A stretch of 64,000 nt of DNA from Symbiodinium natans (taxonomy: Eukaryota > Sar > Dinophyceae > Suessiales > Symbiodiniaceae). Below, piece by piece: positions 12,123 to 23,018 of the stretch (its first letter is position 1; the number at the start of each line of letters is the position of its first letter). The stretch lies in contig CAJNDS010002325.1 in NCBI GenBank assembly GCA_905221605.1, forward strand, positions 284,840 through 348,839, given 5' to 3'. A model generated the notes under the pieces. That model was not told the DNA's origin. It saw only the letters and a list, made by a program, of their open reading frames with translations, and did no database searches. A program made the position numbers and the translations under genes.

Positions 12123-15100
12123 TCAACCTTGGAGAGTCAGTGGTATGCAAAAAGGCCGACGTGAAAGCCTTCTTCGGCTTGAGGCAGGACTTGTTGCACG
12201 TAAAGTCCGCACTCTTCGCACTTGATGCACAGATTGTTGGTGCTTTCTCCGCTGGAGATTTTCCAATTGTGCATGGTCTGAGGATTCCTTGACTGCATGC
12301 AAAAGATGTTTTTTATTGGGTCCTTTTTTGGAGGGAGGCGCGACCTTGGCCTTAGCCTTCCTCTCAAATTTGACTTCATTTGCTGAGGGCAGCGGGCAGT
12401 TGGCGAGGAGGAACTCAGCTCGCTTTCCTAAGAAAGTGGAGATCTCTCGTGCAGTGCTGTCAATTTGCTGGACGTTTGCCACATGCTCTTGTGACAGAAT
12501 CTCTTTGGTCTTCTGACCGCACAGCCAGTCTGCATGTCTGTTGGCTTCCCAGGCCCATAGGGAGCCGGTGCCATGCCTGGCTGCGTGCTCCTCTTTGGTT
12601 AAGTGCCCTTTTGTCCAGACCGGTTTTAATCTATTACGGTCATCCTGACCTGCGGTCCATATACTAGGCCAAAGGAAATGGGCGTTGGGGTTTTTAAGTC
12701 TGGTGGACGCAATTTTGCTATCGCAGGCAACAAAATTGTTTTGGTTGGACAGGCCCAAAAGGAAGTCAAGTGCCTTTGACTCGGCGTCATTGACCGTGAA
12801 ACCTACCTGAAGGGCCCCCACCGCATACCCCACAATCTTGTAGGCCGGATCCGGCTCCGGGCCTTGCCAGCAGCATGCCGGCAGATGGCCATCCTTGCGC
12901 TGTATGACAACTAAGCTCCAGGTTGCCATTCTAAGCCTGGGATCGGAGGCCTGTGGTCCTCCTGATCCGTCTGTACCAAACCAGACTGGTTGGCAGCTCT
13001 GTGCCGCTTCTTCAAGGTTTCCTTCAACACGGGTTTCAAGGATCAAGGGAGGGTGGTCAGGGTGGTAAGCGGGGCTGGGACTAGCCCTCTCAGCCAGAAA
13101 CATTCTGGTGCATCCACCCTACTCCTCCACTCAGGGTCGGGGCCAATGTCGTGCGCTGCCCACGCAGGGCACGTGTGGAGCGCATGCACAAAGGAGTTGG
13201 CCCCTCCGCACCTCGTGCACACCGCGTGCCCGCCATGTCCATTGAAGGCTACAGCGCCTTGCCAGACCATGCGTAGCCCTGTTACCTTTAGAGTGTTCCC
13301 TTTGGCCTTTTTCAGCAGGCTCCTGTGGGTCGTCCAGTCTAAACCATGCTCGGCTCCTCCGCCGCCGTGCTGGCTTGCAATTCGCCCCCAACGGTCGCGC
13401 AGCATGGCTCCTCGCAGCTGCTCCTTCACCTGCCGTGCCGTTTTGGCGTTTCCCCACTCGAGTCTGATGGTGAGGTCTGGCCTCGACCATACTTCCATGG
13501 CGGGAGCTTCAAAACCCATGTCGCGAAGATAGCACACCATAGCTGCAATCGGGCCAGCTGCTAGTCTCCAGGGGTTCCACGTTACCCCCCATGCTTGTTG
13601 AAAGCGTGGCGCACACGGGCCATTGATAGCAACGCACCGGCTTAGGCTGTCCCAATGTTCCAGAACGATGCGGATAACCGGGTCTTGGACATTAAACTCG
13701 CCCATATCAAAGACCACGTCCGCTGAACCAAGCGCCAGTCTGGTGGAGTGGGACACCGCCATTCCCCTCACCACCTTCATTCTCTTTGGAGATAGCCCTT
13801 GGGCCTGGTGCCCCCAGGTGCCCGCCGTAAAGGCGCTGGTTTTAAAAGCGCGAATCGCATGCTTCTTCTGGCCTAGCCCTAACCGATGAAGTTTGGCGCT
13901 CCTCTTGACCGCTTTCTGAATGCGGCTGTTTGAGGTCTTTACCCGCCTCCTTCGGCCTCCAGACGAATCCGCCCCCAGGTCTTTGACGAGGCTTTGCACC
14001 TGCGGCTCTTTGACCTTTCTCCTGATACGGAGCTCTTTTTCCGCAGACCCATCAGAGCATACAAAAGCGGACTTCCGGATGCTGAGCTGCAGCTTGGCTG
14101 CTCCTAGCTCCGACTGAAGCGTGCGGAACACTGCAAGCGCCTGCCTTGCTGCTGTCTGCGGTTCGCGGTGCTCGACATCGACAGAGATGTCGTCCAGCCA
14201 TACATCCATGGACTGGATCTGGTTCGACTGGTAAACTTTCTGGCAAGTGGGAAACAATGCCAACTTTGCCAAGGCAGGGGCTATGGGGCAGCCTGCCATT
14301 ATGTCCCTGCTGGCCCATAAGGGGTGAGAAACTCGACCCTCGGAGGAGATCAGTCTTTCGCCTCGATATATCTGGAGCGCTATATTGAGGACGACCTGGG
14401 GGAAACCCAGGATTTTGGCTTGTTGGATCAACAGCTCATGCTCGACTGTCTCATAAAAAGTAGTGAGGTCGATGAAGATACTCACCCGACTTAAACCTCT
14501 CGAACGGCTGATTTCGGAGAGGAAGACTCTGCGGACAGAAATGTCCAAACAAGCTTGTCCTGGACGGGCCGCGTCCCACGGAGCTACAAGCTCAAAGCGG
14601 GCCATCCATTCGGCCACCAGGTTGTACCTGGCTTGGGTCCAAAGCTTGTACGCTACATGGCATAGAGCAATCGGGCGTTCGATCTCTACCGACTTAACAA
14701 GCATGGTGACCTGAGTGGTACACCACTGATGCGGGGCCTGGCCGGTTTTTTCCACAAGGTGAAAGAAATGGGTGAGATCCTCGACCCGTTTTTCAGGCAG
14801 GGCTTTAAGGAAGGGAATCGTCCATCCATCTGGTCCTGGGGCTTTCAGAGGCAGACGTTTGATGCGGAGCATGATTGCCAGCGGGTCTAGCGGAGGGAGT
14901 AGCTCGGCCTCTCGCTTGGCTTCTTCGAGCAGTAGGGGAAAAACGGTTGGAACAGGCTCGAACTCTCCTTGCCAGATCGGTTGCCACTGGGCCAATCGGC
15001 AGTATGGACGGAGCATGGGTTCCATTGTTTGGAAAGGCCTATCAAGACCAGATTCATGGCTTTTCATGGCGCGGAAGAGAGGCCTCATTCCTTTCTGAAC

Positions 15101-17094
15101 GGCGCCGTCAAGCCACTCCTTGTACCGCTCCTTGTCGCAACGGACGTGCTCCTTTTGGGCCCTTGAGGCTTCGTCCTCGATCCACTTGCGGGTGTCGATG
15201 TCATCTTCCCCGGCGAGAAGGGATTTGATCTTTGCCTGTTTGTCGCCATTGATTTCCTGGGCCTCGGAATCAATCAGGCCTGACAACAGGTTCTCGAGCT
15301 CTTCGGCTTTGATGATTTTTTGGGGGGTTTTATTTGTCCAGACCTGCAGCCTCTGCCATTTTGCATGATTGTCCGTGTACTTATAGACTTTGGACGGGGC
15401 CAGAAGTCGACCGTGTTTCAATGACAAGGTGATGCCCCGGACTGCGGTTTCTTCGGGACACACCGTTGCCGAACACTCTTGTGCCAGGGCGGCAAATGCC
15501 AGCGAGACTTCATCAGAAATCTCACGCCCCATCCACTTGATATGCGTGATGCACGGCATTTTCCTGCTGCACCCTGCCACTTCACCAACAGGTCCAAACG
15601 CAGGAAGCTGGAAAACCTTACACTGGCCCCCCATCGTATCGCAAGTGAGGATCAGGCTAGAGTGGGGCCGATGTGGAGCAGTCCAATCTGCAGCGATGCT
15701 GGAGATGCTCCTGAGCTTGCTGCTGCAGATGCAGTAGTCAAGTTCGTTGCCACTGTCACACGTAGCCTGCCCAGTCACAATCGGGTAAGCTTGAAGTTCA
15801 CTGAGGATGTTACTGGCCAGGAGCTCCTCTGGAACCACATTCCAATCCCCTATGGCAAACAAACCAGTGCCCGGAGTGAGCCTTTATATTTGCCATTAGG
15901 CGGGACAGGATTTCAGCGTTTGGGTGCGAGTCATACGCTACACCTGACCGCAAGTAGACGCTGAAGCATGCAATCTCCGCCTGTCTTGTTCTGACCGCAA
16001 CTGCAGTGAAACCGCCCCCCTCGAAAGAAACATGATTTAAGAACCGGGCTTGCCAATGCTTACGGACCAAGATCCCCGTACCTCCGAGGACTCCTTTCCC
16101 TTGACCAGGGGAGCCCGACCCGCCATGCAACTCATAGCCGCATCGTGCTGCTTTCCGGGCCGCTGACTCTCTTGAGTCTCCGATAAGGTGGGTTTCTTGA
16201 AGGCACACAACCGGCTCCTTGAGTTGGTCAAGCCAGGTAACAATTTCCGCCCTCCAACTGGTGACATTGGAAGAGCGAATTTGAAGTGGTTCTTTGGAGG
16301 GAAGGCTTAGCTGCTGTTGCACGTCCTTGAGAGCCATCCTCAAGGGTGATACCCCTACCGACGGGCCTCGAGAAGCACAGCTGAAAAGCTGCTCCAAGGT
16401 CCAGCGCTAGTTCAATGATCGTCTCTTCGGCTTCGGCACTGATAGCGTGCTGTCCGTCGAGTTGAACCTCTAACTTGTGCCACAGCTTGGCTTGCTTTCG
16501 GTTTCGTGGTTCCACAAGGGCATGCTTCTTCCTGGTTTTTTGACCAGTATGCCCTGAAGGTAGTCTGGTTCCCACTGAAGCTGTACAAGTTGCTGGGGTT
16601 TGCGTCATGTCGCTATCATCTAGCAAGGACGCGGGAAAGAATTTGGGGCCACTGAGGCCGACTGGCGACTCCGCTTTAACAAAGGCCAGTGCTGTCTTTC
16701 TGGGAGTGGTCTTTCTCCTACTCCTCGAAAGCCACTTGTTTACACTAGCCGTACCTTCTGCACAAACAGGCTGCTCCTGCGTGCTGAAGGAGAAACTCTC
16801 TTCATGCTCCGTATCCGCCGGTAAGAGCAGGGGAGTAGCTCCTCGGTCAGAGTCGAGAGTATTCGGAGTGCTGCAAAATTGCGCCCCAAACCCATGTGTG
16901 GGAACTGGGGCTTGCTCTTCATGAGCCATGGTCGTGTAAGTCTTGCAGGCGGAGTCCAGCCTGTTTAGAACATATTTGACCACAGGGCTCAATCGCGGGC
17001 CTTGACTGCCCTGGGTCTCCTTGCCTCCTTGCTTCGGTCTCCAATGGCGCCGAAGCCTGTGACCCTCCTGAGGAGGCAGAAAAACTGGCTGCTC
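12123..17094 (-). pseudogene. LINE copy 1 ORF2: endonuclease-RT-RNase H, broken by frameshifts
   Basis: Collinear with the intact ORF2 of copy 2 but in at least five frame blocks: about 17094-16390, 16397-15810, 15862-13043, 13103-12123 and onward. The N-terminal linker has lost the segment matching 27765-27800. The endonuclease is interrupted near 15860 by a 4-base insertion after KAHSGHWF. The longest block (939 codons, 13043-15862) still contains the C-terminal half of the endonuclease (ELDYCICS, PHRPHSS), the whole RT with its MDVWLDDISVDV motif and the C-x2-C...H-x4-C finger. RNase H with TDGSGG follows in the next block, after a small deletion near 13060-13070. Confidence 0.85.
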
Positions 17095-17196
17095 CAACGG
17101 TGCACATCCACCTGCTATACTGCAAAACTGTGACGCGTTCGCTGCGGGCCCTTGCCAGAGGGAGTGCCGCGCCTCACTCCACTGTGGCCCTGTGCC

Positions 17197-18159
17197 CTAC
17201 AGATGCTCATCCTGATTTTCAAGGGGAGTAGCTCGACCCTCGGTTGGGCTACTCCGAAAATCCAATCTTCTTCTTGTCGGGCCGAACTCTGTTCCCTCTG
17301 GAAGGGCAGCACCTATCAACTCGGCGGGTACTCCCACCTCCTTCTTCCAGGTGGGAAAATTCTGGGGCTCCCCTTCTTCGGCCTCATGTCTGAGATGCTT
17401 GTTCAGCTGCGCCTGCTGCTCAGGCGTGAGGGCAATGCCGGCACATCTTAGGAGCCTGCTGGCTTCAACGGCCTGCTTTGGTTGATCCTCCTTTTCAACC
17501 TGCTCCTTGACTGCAGATTGGATCTTGAGGATGTCCTGCTCTTTCTGGGCGATTTTCTCCGACATTGCTGCAAGTTCTTTCATACTTTGCTCAAACTGTT
17601 CCTTGAGCCTTTCGGTGCGGCTTTGGAGCTGAACCTTCTTGGCAATGAGCGAGCGAAGCTCATTCGTATTCTGTTTGTAGGCCGCCATTGTTTTCTGAAG
17701 TCGCACTTTTGGTGGAACCTCCTCCATTTGCTCATCCCTGGGCTCCTCGATGCCTGCTTCCTTGAGCAGAATCTTGGCTGCTTCATCTGCTCCGTTCCAC
17801 AGGCTCTGTGCGGCCTCCTTGTATTCTTGATCAGACATGGCTCCTCTGGCTTCCAGGCCCGGGGGTGGTTGCGGGTGCGTTGGGGTCCAGCCTGCCGCTT
17901 CTAAAGCAGTCCGGGCTCCTTCATCCAGGTGCTGCCATGCCTGATCTAAGGCCTTCACAGCTCTGTTGCCCTTTTGAGCTTTTGGGGAGATTCTCACCCG
18001 CTCTGGCGTCCACTTCCTCTCAGTGCCCCAGGACCAATTTCCCGTTTTCTTTGGCTTCTTTTTCCACGGTTTGCCACAATGCCAACAGGTGGGATACCAA
18101 GCTAGGTCCTGGCGAGGGACCCAACCTGTGAAGCAATGCTCGCAGGTTGTGAAGCTCAT
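17197..18159 (-). CDS. LINE copy 1 ORF1: zinc-ribbon/coiled-coil protein
   Basis: Intact 320-codon ORF from an ATG. The N-terminus carries two CxxC pairs (CEHC at residues 6-9 and CWHC at 29-32) followed by a KPWKKKPKK basic patch, so it probably binds zinc and nucleic acid. Residues about 150-240 form a heptad-rich coiled coil (IAKKVQLQSRTERLKEQFEQ). ORF1 proteins of LINEs coat element RNA; that role is inferred from position and composition. It differs from the copy 2 product by only a handful of residues. Its TAG stop (17197-17199) is in the same frame as the downstream ORF2 region, with no other stop across the gap. Confidence 0.8.
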   Translation of the reverse strand: MSFTTCEHCFTGWVPRQDLAWYPTCWHCGKPWKKKPKKTGNWSWGTERKWTPERVRISPKAQKGNRAVKALDQAWQHLDEGARTALEAAGWTPTHPQPPPGLEARGAMSDQEYKEAAQSLWNGADEAAKILLKEAGIEEPRDEQMEEVPPKVRLQKTMAAYKQNTNELRSLIAKKVQLQSRTERLKEQFEQSMKELAAMSEKIAQKEQDILKIQSAVKEQVEKEDQPKQAVEASRLLRCAGIALTPEQQAQLNKHLRHEAEEGEPQNFPTWKKEVGVPAELIGAALPEGTEFGPTRRRLDFRSSPTEGRATPLENQDEHL

Positions 18160-18213
18160 CTTGGTCAGGAAGAGCCAAAAAGAAAACAGAGGCTCCTAGC
18201 CTGAAGGAAGGGC

Positions 18214-18459
18214 TCAGATGTTGGACTTATTGAGTTCGGCACACCACTTATGCCGGCGGGCCTCCGACAGAAGTTTCCCAGCGTCAACGATCCAGTCGTT
18301 CCTGGTCTTAGACCAACGTGCCAAAGCACGGAGTTGGTTTGTGACCCTCTGCCCCGGTGTGAGGTCGCGGGCACTGGGCTGCTCCTCGAACTCGGCTTGT
18401 AAATAGGGCTTGATTGATTCCTCCAAAGGAGCCCTCTCGGCTACCCCAAAGCGCTGCAC
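18214..18459 (-). CDS. Small conserved ORF upstream of LINE ORF1 (copy 1)
   Basis: An 81-codon ORF (start MQRFGVAERAPLEE, end CAELNKSNI) conserved almost residue for residue at the same place in copy 2, where only four codons differ. It ends 54 bases before the ORF1 ATG and is in the same phase. The product is small and charged, with RWSKTRNDWIVDAGKLLSEA likely helical. The function is unknown. Conservation between copies and absence of stops argue that it is translated, but the copies are so similar overall that this is only modest evidence. Confidence 0.5.
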   Translation of the reverse strand: MQRFGVAERAPLEESIKPYLQAEFEEQPSARDLTPGQRVTNQLRALARWSKTRNDWIVDAGKLLSEARRHKWCAELNKSNI

Positions 18460-18735
18460 CTCGGAGGTGCGAGATCGCTCTCTGCCCGCCGTGGTGTGGG
18501 GGACCCCAGGCCGGAGGCCGGAGGAAACAAGGAGAGACTCGCTTGCTGCTCAGCCTAGCAACAAGGGAGAGACTCTCCTTGCACTGACACACAGATGGCT
18601 CGAACTACGGACAAGCTGGGGTTGGATGAGGCCTGTTCCCCAACGACAGTTTGAGGACTCGAGGCTGGTTCACCACAGCTACCGCTCAGCTACTGTGTGC
18701 ACCCCACCGGGGTTGAGCCGAAACTTGAGCCAGGT

Positions 18736-21187
18736 CACATATATCACACGAAAGCGGGCTGCGTCGCTAGCCAGGTTAGGCTCTTCGGAACCGAAGTTCC
18801 GGAAAACATTAACTATGCACAGAAAAGGAAAAACTCTCGAGGTGTCCTTGGCCTGCTTAACACGGCCGAACTATGTGCAGGGAACACCGAGAGAAAGCAT
18901 TGAGGGCTTAACCAGTTCCGCGAGAAGCTCGGCGGCCTACGGCTACTCACTGGTTTGGCTCTATACAAAGCCCTAGGCAAATGTTCTGCAGGTTGAACTG
19001 CCTGGTCTGTACTGCCTACCCTATAAGCCCTGCCTGTACAGGGGAGAAACTCACCCACATTCGGCTCACTCAGAAAAGGCAGAAGGTCCGGAACCGACAC
19101 ATGGGCAATGCCTGTACAAACTGCAAACAAGTGGATTGGCAAAAGTCGCCAACCTCCGGAACAGGCCTAAGCTTTCTCGCACTTACTAACCTAGGCCCCA
19201 GAAACTCATGCCGCAGCAGCACTGAGCTCCTGTTTGCCCCGTATGCTGACCTGGTTTTCTCGCACTTACTCACCAGGGAGGAAGAACCAACTTTCTCGCT
19301 CTTACTCACTGATTCAACCTCAGCGGCTCCAGAGGAACCCACACCACTTGCACGCAGGGAGGGCTTGGTTGATTTGGGCATCTCAGCTGGGCAGGCTTTC
19401 GGGCACCGAGCCACAGCCTTTAACCTCCGCAATCTGGTGCCTCAGGCTGTCCGTCAGCCTAGGTTTTGGTCCCTAACAAACAACGCCTGCCGCTAGGCTC
19501 CTCCTGGCTGGGCTTGCACCACCAGGAGAAAACAACACACCCTGCAGGGACAGCAAAGGAAATACTCAAAGGCCAAACACGGGTAACCCCAAACTGATGC
19601 AGGGCATCATGCCCTCGGCCTCAACCTGCCGGTGTACTTGGATCCTCGTCCGTTCCTCAACATCTCAGCGCGCAACCCTCCCCTCATCAACCAGTGAGGA
19701 TCTACAGGGACCGGTACTGACGTTTTCCGTGCGTGCGCTGCGTTTGCGAGAACCCCGTGTTGGGCCTGAAAGTACCCGCAAGCACCTGAGCCCGAAAACC
19801 CGGTCCAGCGGTCTGCTTGACAGACCGAGCAAGGGTGCCGAACCGGTGTCAGGCTGAACACAGGCCGCATCATGGCGGCCAGTCCTGCCGGGTGTCCAAC
19901 GGAACAACTGCGAACCTATTCCGTTGGATGGAAAAGGGGGTGCCGGGACTGGGCACTGAACTGCTTTCGCTCTAACCTGCTTCCTTATGCAATCATTGCA
20001 AGCAGTTTCGCTTTGATTTGTACATCCTTGCTTGAAAAGGAGAGTCTCCTCTATGACATTGGATTCCGGAGGGGAGAGTCTCACCCTTGATTCTGGCAGG
20101 GCATAGCTCCTGCAATTTGAGTGGGTTGGGGCCGTATTAGGTCAGACCTCCCAGGGGATGTCTTCCAAGTCTTCAAAGCCACACTCAAGCCATTCACTGC
20201 TGCATGCTTCTTCTGGGGAGTCTAGATCCTGAGAACACCCTTCCTCAAGGAAGGTCCAGCCATGTGCGCTGGCTGCAGAAGACAGCGGCGCCAGCGAAGA
20301 TTCTACGGGCTCCGTACCTTGGTGACCTAACTGACGCAAGTCAGCCAGGGAGGCATCGTCCAGAAACACCTGTCTCCTGACTGCTTGATCGAAGCTCGGC
20401 CAGCTCCACGTGCACTCCAGGAAGTTTTCAAGACAAAGGGCACATTGGAGCTCGATGCGTCTTCCATCCTCTCCATACAAGATCGCTGGTTGCCTTTCCC
20501 CAGGACCAGGCACGAAGTTGAGGTTATGGGTTGGAATGTTACCACAGCCAGTGCAATTGAAGTTCAAAAGGCGAAGCCACTGCACGGGCGGGTCGCCTCC
20601 CGTTCCCCCGTGGAGCTCTGCTGGGTCTTCCATGCATCTCCATTGCCCACAAGGTCCGGCTCGGACTGTTTTGCCGGATTTGCTGGTGCGAACAAAATAC
20701 ACGCTGCTGTCCTCGGAGAGGAGCAGCCACTCTTTCCGGCCCTTGTGATGCCAGCGAAAGCAGAGTGCTTGGTGGAAAGTCCTGCTTTGGCTGGGACCAC
20801 AATTGGCTCTATGGGCCCAAGTTCGCTCTACACTTGCCAGGTTGCTCGAGCTTCTTACCTGGTCTTCCAAAGCTGGAGAAACTCCACAGCCGGCTGTAAG
20901 AGGACTCGCATAAGGGAAGAGTTCCCCAAGCCGGGCTGCTTCGCCCTCCAGTCGGGCCGTGCCTTCCTTCTGGCTCTCTGCATCGCAAGTTGGGTGAGAA
21001 GACTCCAACCCGTCACTTGTTGGCAGTGAGGGTCTCGACTGCACAGGTGCTCTGGACATGGCTCAAATGAAGGCTGTGAAAAAGCAGGCCTGGTACCCAA
21101 AACAGTTAGGGGACTCGAGGCTGGTTCACACAGCTACCGCTCTGCTACCTGTGCACCCCACCGGGGTTGAGCCGAGACCTTGAGCCA
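18736..21187 (-). mobile_element. Short non-autonomous LINE relative carrying its own ORF
   Basis: The unit shares its ends with the full LINE but not its body. On the minus strand its 5' end (about 21187-21108) matches the first ~80 bases of copies 1 and 2, including TGGCTCAAG and the CCCCGGTGGGG hairpin. Its 3' end (about 18870-18736) matches the LINE tail, including CTTTCGTGTGATATATGTGA. The interior contains no endonuclease, RT or RNase H but encodes a 305-residue protein. It therefore probably relies on enzymes of the full-length LINE. Length is about 2.45 kb. Confidence 0.65.
20142..21059 (-). CDS. 305-residue protein of the non-autonomous element, zinc-ribbon-like
   Basis: Open from an ATG at 21059 near the 5' end of the unit. 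Residues 1-90 are Ser/Pro/Glu-rich and probably disordered. Residues about 95-230 look folded and hold two CxxC pairs (CTGC and CALC) about 45 residues apart, the spacing of a zinc ribbon, with many Trp residues around them. The C-terminal 50 residues are strongly acidic. It is not similar to ORF1, ORF2 or ORF3 of the neighbouring LINE. It may be an ORF1-type RNA-binding protein or a captured host fragment; I cannot decide. Confidence 0.5.
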   Translation of the reverse strand: MSRAPVQSRPSLPTSDGLESSHPTCDAESQKEGTARLEGEAARLGELFPYASPLTAGCGVSPALEDQVRSSSNLASVERTWAHRANCGPSQSRTFHQALCFRWHHKGRKEWLLLSEDSSVYFVRTSKSGKTVRAGPCGQWRCMEDPAELHGGTGGDPPVQWLRLLNFNCTGCGNIPTHNLNFVPGPGERQPAILYGEDGRRIELQCALCLENFLECTWSWPSFDQAVRRQVFLDDASLADLRQLGHQGTEPVESSLAPLSSAASAHGWTFLEEGCSQDLDSPEEACSSEWLECGFEDLEDIPWEV

Positions 21188-21302
21188 GGTCACATATCAC
21201 ATATATCACTCGAAAGCGGGCTGAGTCGCTAGCCAGATTAGGCTCTTCGGAACCGGAGTTCCGGTAGGTATTAACTATGCACGGAAAAGGGACTCTCGAG
21301 GT
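21188..21302 (-). mobile_element. LINE 3' tail fragment
   Basis: About 115 bases carrying only the tail of the family (GCTAGCGACTCAGCCCGCTTT then GTGATATATGTGATATGTGA on the minus strand), wedged between the 5' end of the 18.7-21.2 kb unit and the 3' tail of LINE copy 2. It is a 5'-truncated insertion or a remnant left when copy 2 inserted. Confidence 0.65.
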
Positions 21303-21560
21303 ATCACATATATCACTCGAAAGCGGGCTGAGTCGCTAGCCAATTAGGCTCTTCGGGACCAAAATCCCGGAAGTTAAGGTGAAACAGTGAGAACAACTAC
21401 TCTCGGGAATGCCTTGGCCTGCTAAACACGGCCGTGCTTGTGAAGGCATCCGAGATGTTACGGAAAGAGCTACGGGCAGGGAGAACCTCACCATCCCTCA
21501 GAGTCTTTACAGACTTGACAAGATTCTCGCCGCAGCACAGGGAGAAACTCACCTTCTGGC

Positions 21561-23015
21561 TCATCGCAGATCACTGAAACAGGGCCCTCCCGAGTCGATA
21601 ATGCCCTGTTCGCTGAGATGGCTCCAGAAAGGCTGACGCTCCATTAACAACGTTTCCGCGCACCACCTTGGGTACACGCCAACGTGTCTGAGCTTGTCGC
21701 GCAGCCAGCCTTGGCGAGAAGGGCTGAAATCCGCCACAAGCGACCAAAAGCCTGTCCAGCTGTGTTTGGCTTCCTTTCCCTCCCATGCCCATTCATTCGT
21801 GTCGAAGAAAATGAGCCTCGGATGGGGGGAATTCGCCGTGGTACGACTCACAGCTACATTTAGTGGTCCCAAATCGCGGAGGGTCCACCCTGCTGCTCGA
21901 AGATAGGCCAAAATGATGGCCATGTAGCACAAGAACTGGAAGCAACTCTGGCTTCCAGCGCCGAATCGGGTGAGAACCTCAACCCCTGGAACACACCGCT
22001 CCTGCAGCGACATGTAAAATGGAAAAACCTGCTCTCCACCCCTCCACAGCAGGCGGATTCGCACGAGCCCATACCAGTAGACCTTCGCCGTTAAACGGGG
22101 AAAGATGTTACTGATGCGCTCCTCTTCGGCTTGGCTTTCATCCGAAAATTTCCACACCAGGGGAGCCGATTCGGCTACATAGGCTACTCGCGTTCGGCCG
22201 AACATGAGCATAGTCAGATCCATGGTGTCCCGGACATGGAGGCTGTGGGTGATGTCATGGACCATGACTAGGTTGACAGGAAGATAGTGCAGGGGTTCCT
22301 TTGGCTTGCCGCGGTGTGCCTTCCACTGGCCTTGAAAGTGGAACGTGGCTGCCTGTGGGTCTGCCCTCCGACGCTCGTCTACTGCCACTGCGTCGTCTCT
22401 TCCAGAACTGGCCGCTCTATCTGTCTGATGGTTTGCTTCACGGAGGACTATTGATCCTTCATTGGATGCTTTGTTTTCCAGGGGCCACCCTGAGCTCTCG
22501 GGAGAGCTTGCGGGGTCAAGAAGAGAGGTGAGATCCTCAACCTCCGCGTGGGCATCAGGGCGCCCAGGGTTCGATGAGGAGGAGTTTGGCAGAGGAGCCG
22601 CGTTTCGGGAGAGAACCTCTTTTCTTCTGTGCCCGCTTGAATCTGAGGAGCTTCTTAACTTGACCCTTCGTTCCCAGGGGGAAAACTGTTCGGAGCGCCA
22701 CTCCTTGGTTGCATCCGAAGGAGCTTCGGCCACGTCTTCCGCCTGGGCTCGCCTGCTTGGCGGAGGAGCAGGTGGTGTAGGGCGTGGTGTTGAGTTCGCC
22801 CGGAAACGCGCATCGCTTTCCGCTAAGGAAAGATGCCTAGCATGGCTCCTTGCTTTACTCCTGGAGATCGAACCAGGGCTTTTTGTAGGGAGATCTCGCG
22901 CGCTTCTTTCCATGTTCACCTCCCTTGCTGCATCCAGCTCTTCTCGTGGCAATCTTGATTGCTTGCCTTTGAGGCCTTTGGATTTGCCGTGTCCTTTATT
23001 CCATCCTTTTCTCAT
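21561..23015 (-). CDS. LINE ORF3: protein-kinase-like domain protein
   Basis: This 484-codon ORF begins at the ATG in TGA-GCT-ATG, so the ORF2 stop lies three bases before its start and the frame is the same. Residues 1-230 are basic then Ser/Pro-rich and disordered. Residues about 245-470 read as a kinase-like fold: a beta3-like lysine in PLVWKF (K289), glutamates in the next helix (E297-E299), KVYWYG, a hydrophobic helix FLCYMAIILAYL, a catalytic-loop-like TLRDLGPLN (D381, N386) and IFFDTNEW (D405) where DFG is expected. HRD is altered to LRD and DFG to DTN, so it may be a pseudokinase or a small-molecule-kinase-type fold. The assignment is by motif order only. A role in transposition or host signalling is unknown. 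Confidence 0.6.
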   Translation of the reverse strand: MRKGWNKGHGKSKGLKGKQSRLPREELDAAREVNMERSARDLPTKSPGSISRSKARSHARHLSLAESDARFRANSTPRPTPPAPPPSRRAQAEDVAEAPSDATKEWRSEQFSPWERRVKLRSSSDSSGHRRKEVLSRNAAPLPNSSSSNPGRPDAHAEVEDLTSLLDPASSPESSGWPLENKASNEGSIVLREANHQTDRAASSGRDDAVAVDERRRADPQAATFHFQGQWKAHRGKPKEPLHYLPVNLVMVHDITHSLHVRDTMDLTMLMFGRTRVAYVAESAPLVWKFSDESQAEEERISNIFPRLTAKVYWYGLVRIRLLWRGGEQVFPFYMSLQERCVPGVEVLTRFGAGSQSCFQFLCYMAIILAYLRAAGWTLRDLGPLNVAVSRTTANSPHPRLIFFDTNEWAWEGKEAKHSWTGFWSLVADFSPSRQGWLRDKLRHVGVYPRWCAETLLMERQPFWSHLSEQGIIDSGGPCFSDLR

Positions 23016-23018
23016 AGC

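Larger units (their letters stand above)
10280..18732 (-). mobile_element. Non-LTR retrotransposon (LINE), decayed copy 1
   Basis: This unit is collinear and very similar to the copy at 21303-30127. In sense order (minus strand) it has: a 5' end at about 18732 beginning TGGCTCAAG; a small ORF; ORF1; a frameshifted ORF2 with endonuclease, RT and RNase H; a frameshifted ORF3; and a 3' tail ending in GTGATATATGTGA at about 10280. Its 5' end abuts the 3' tail of the next unit with no host DNA between. Compared with copy 2 it has many small indels, including a ~30-base deletion near 11825 and a 4-base insertion near 15860. It is therefore a pseudo-element apart from ORF1 and the small ORF. Confidence 0.85.

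Noticed and set aside
13131-17451. Plus-strand ORFs of 80-180 codons inside LINE copy 1 (and equivalents in copy 2)
   Set aside because: Antisense shadows of ORF1 and ORF2; no independent motifs.
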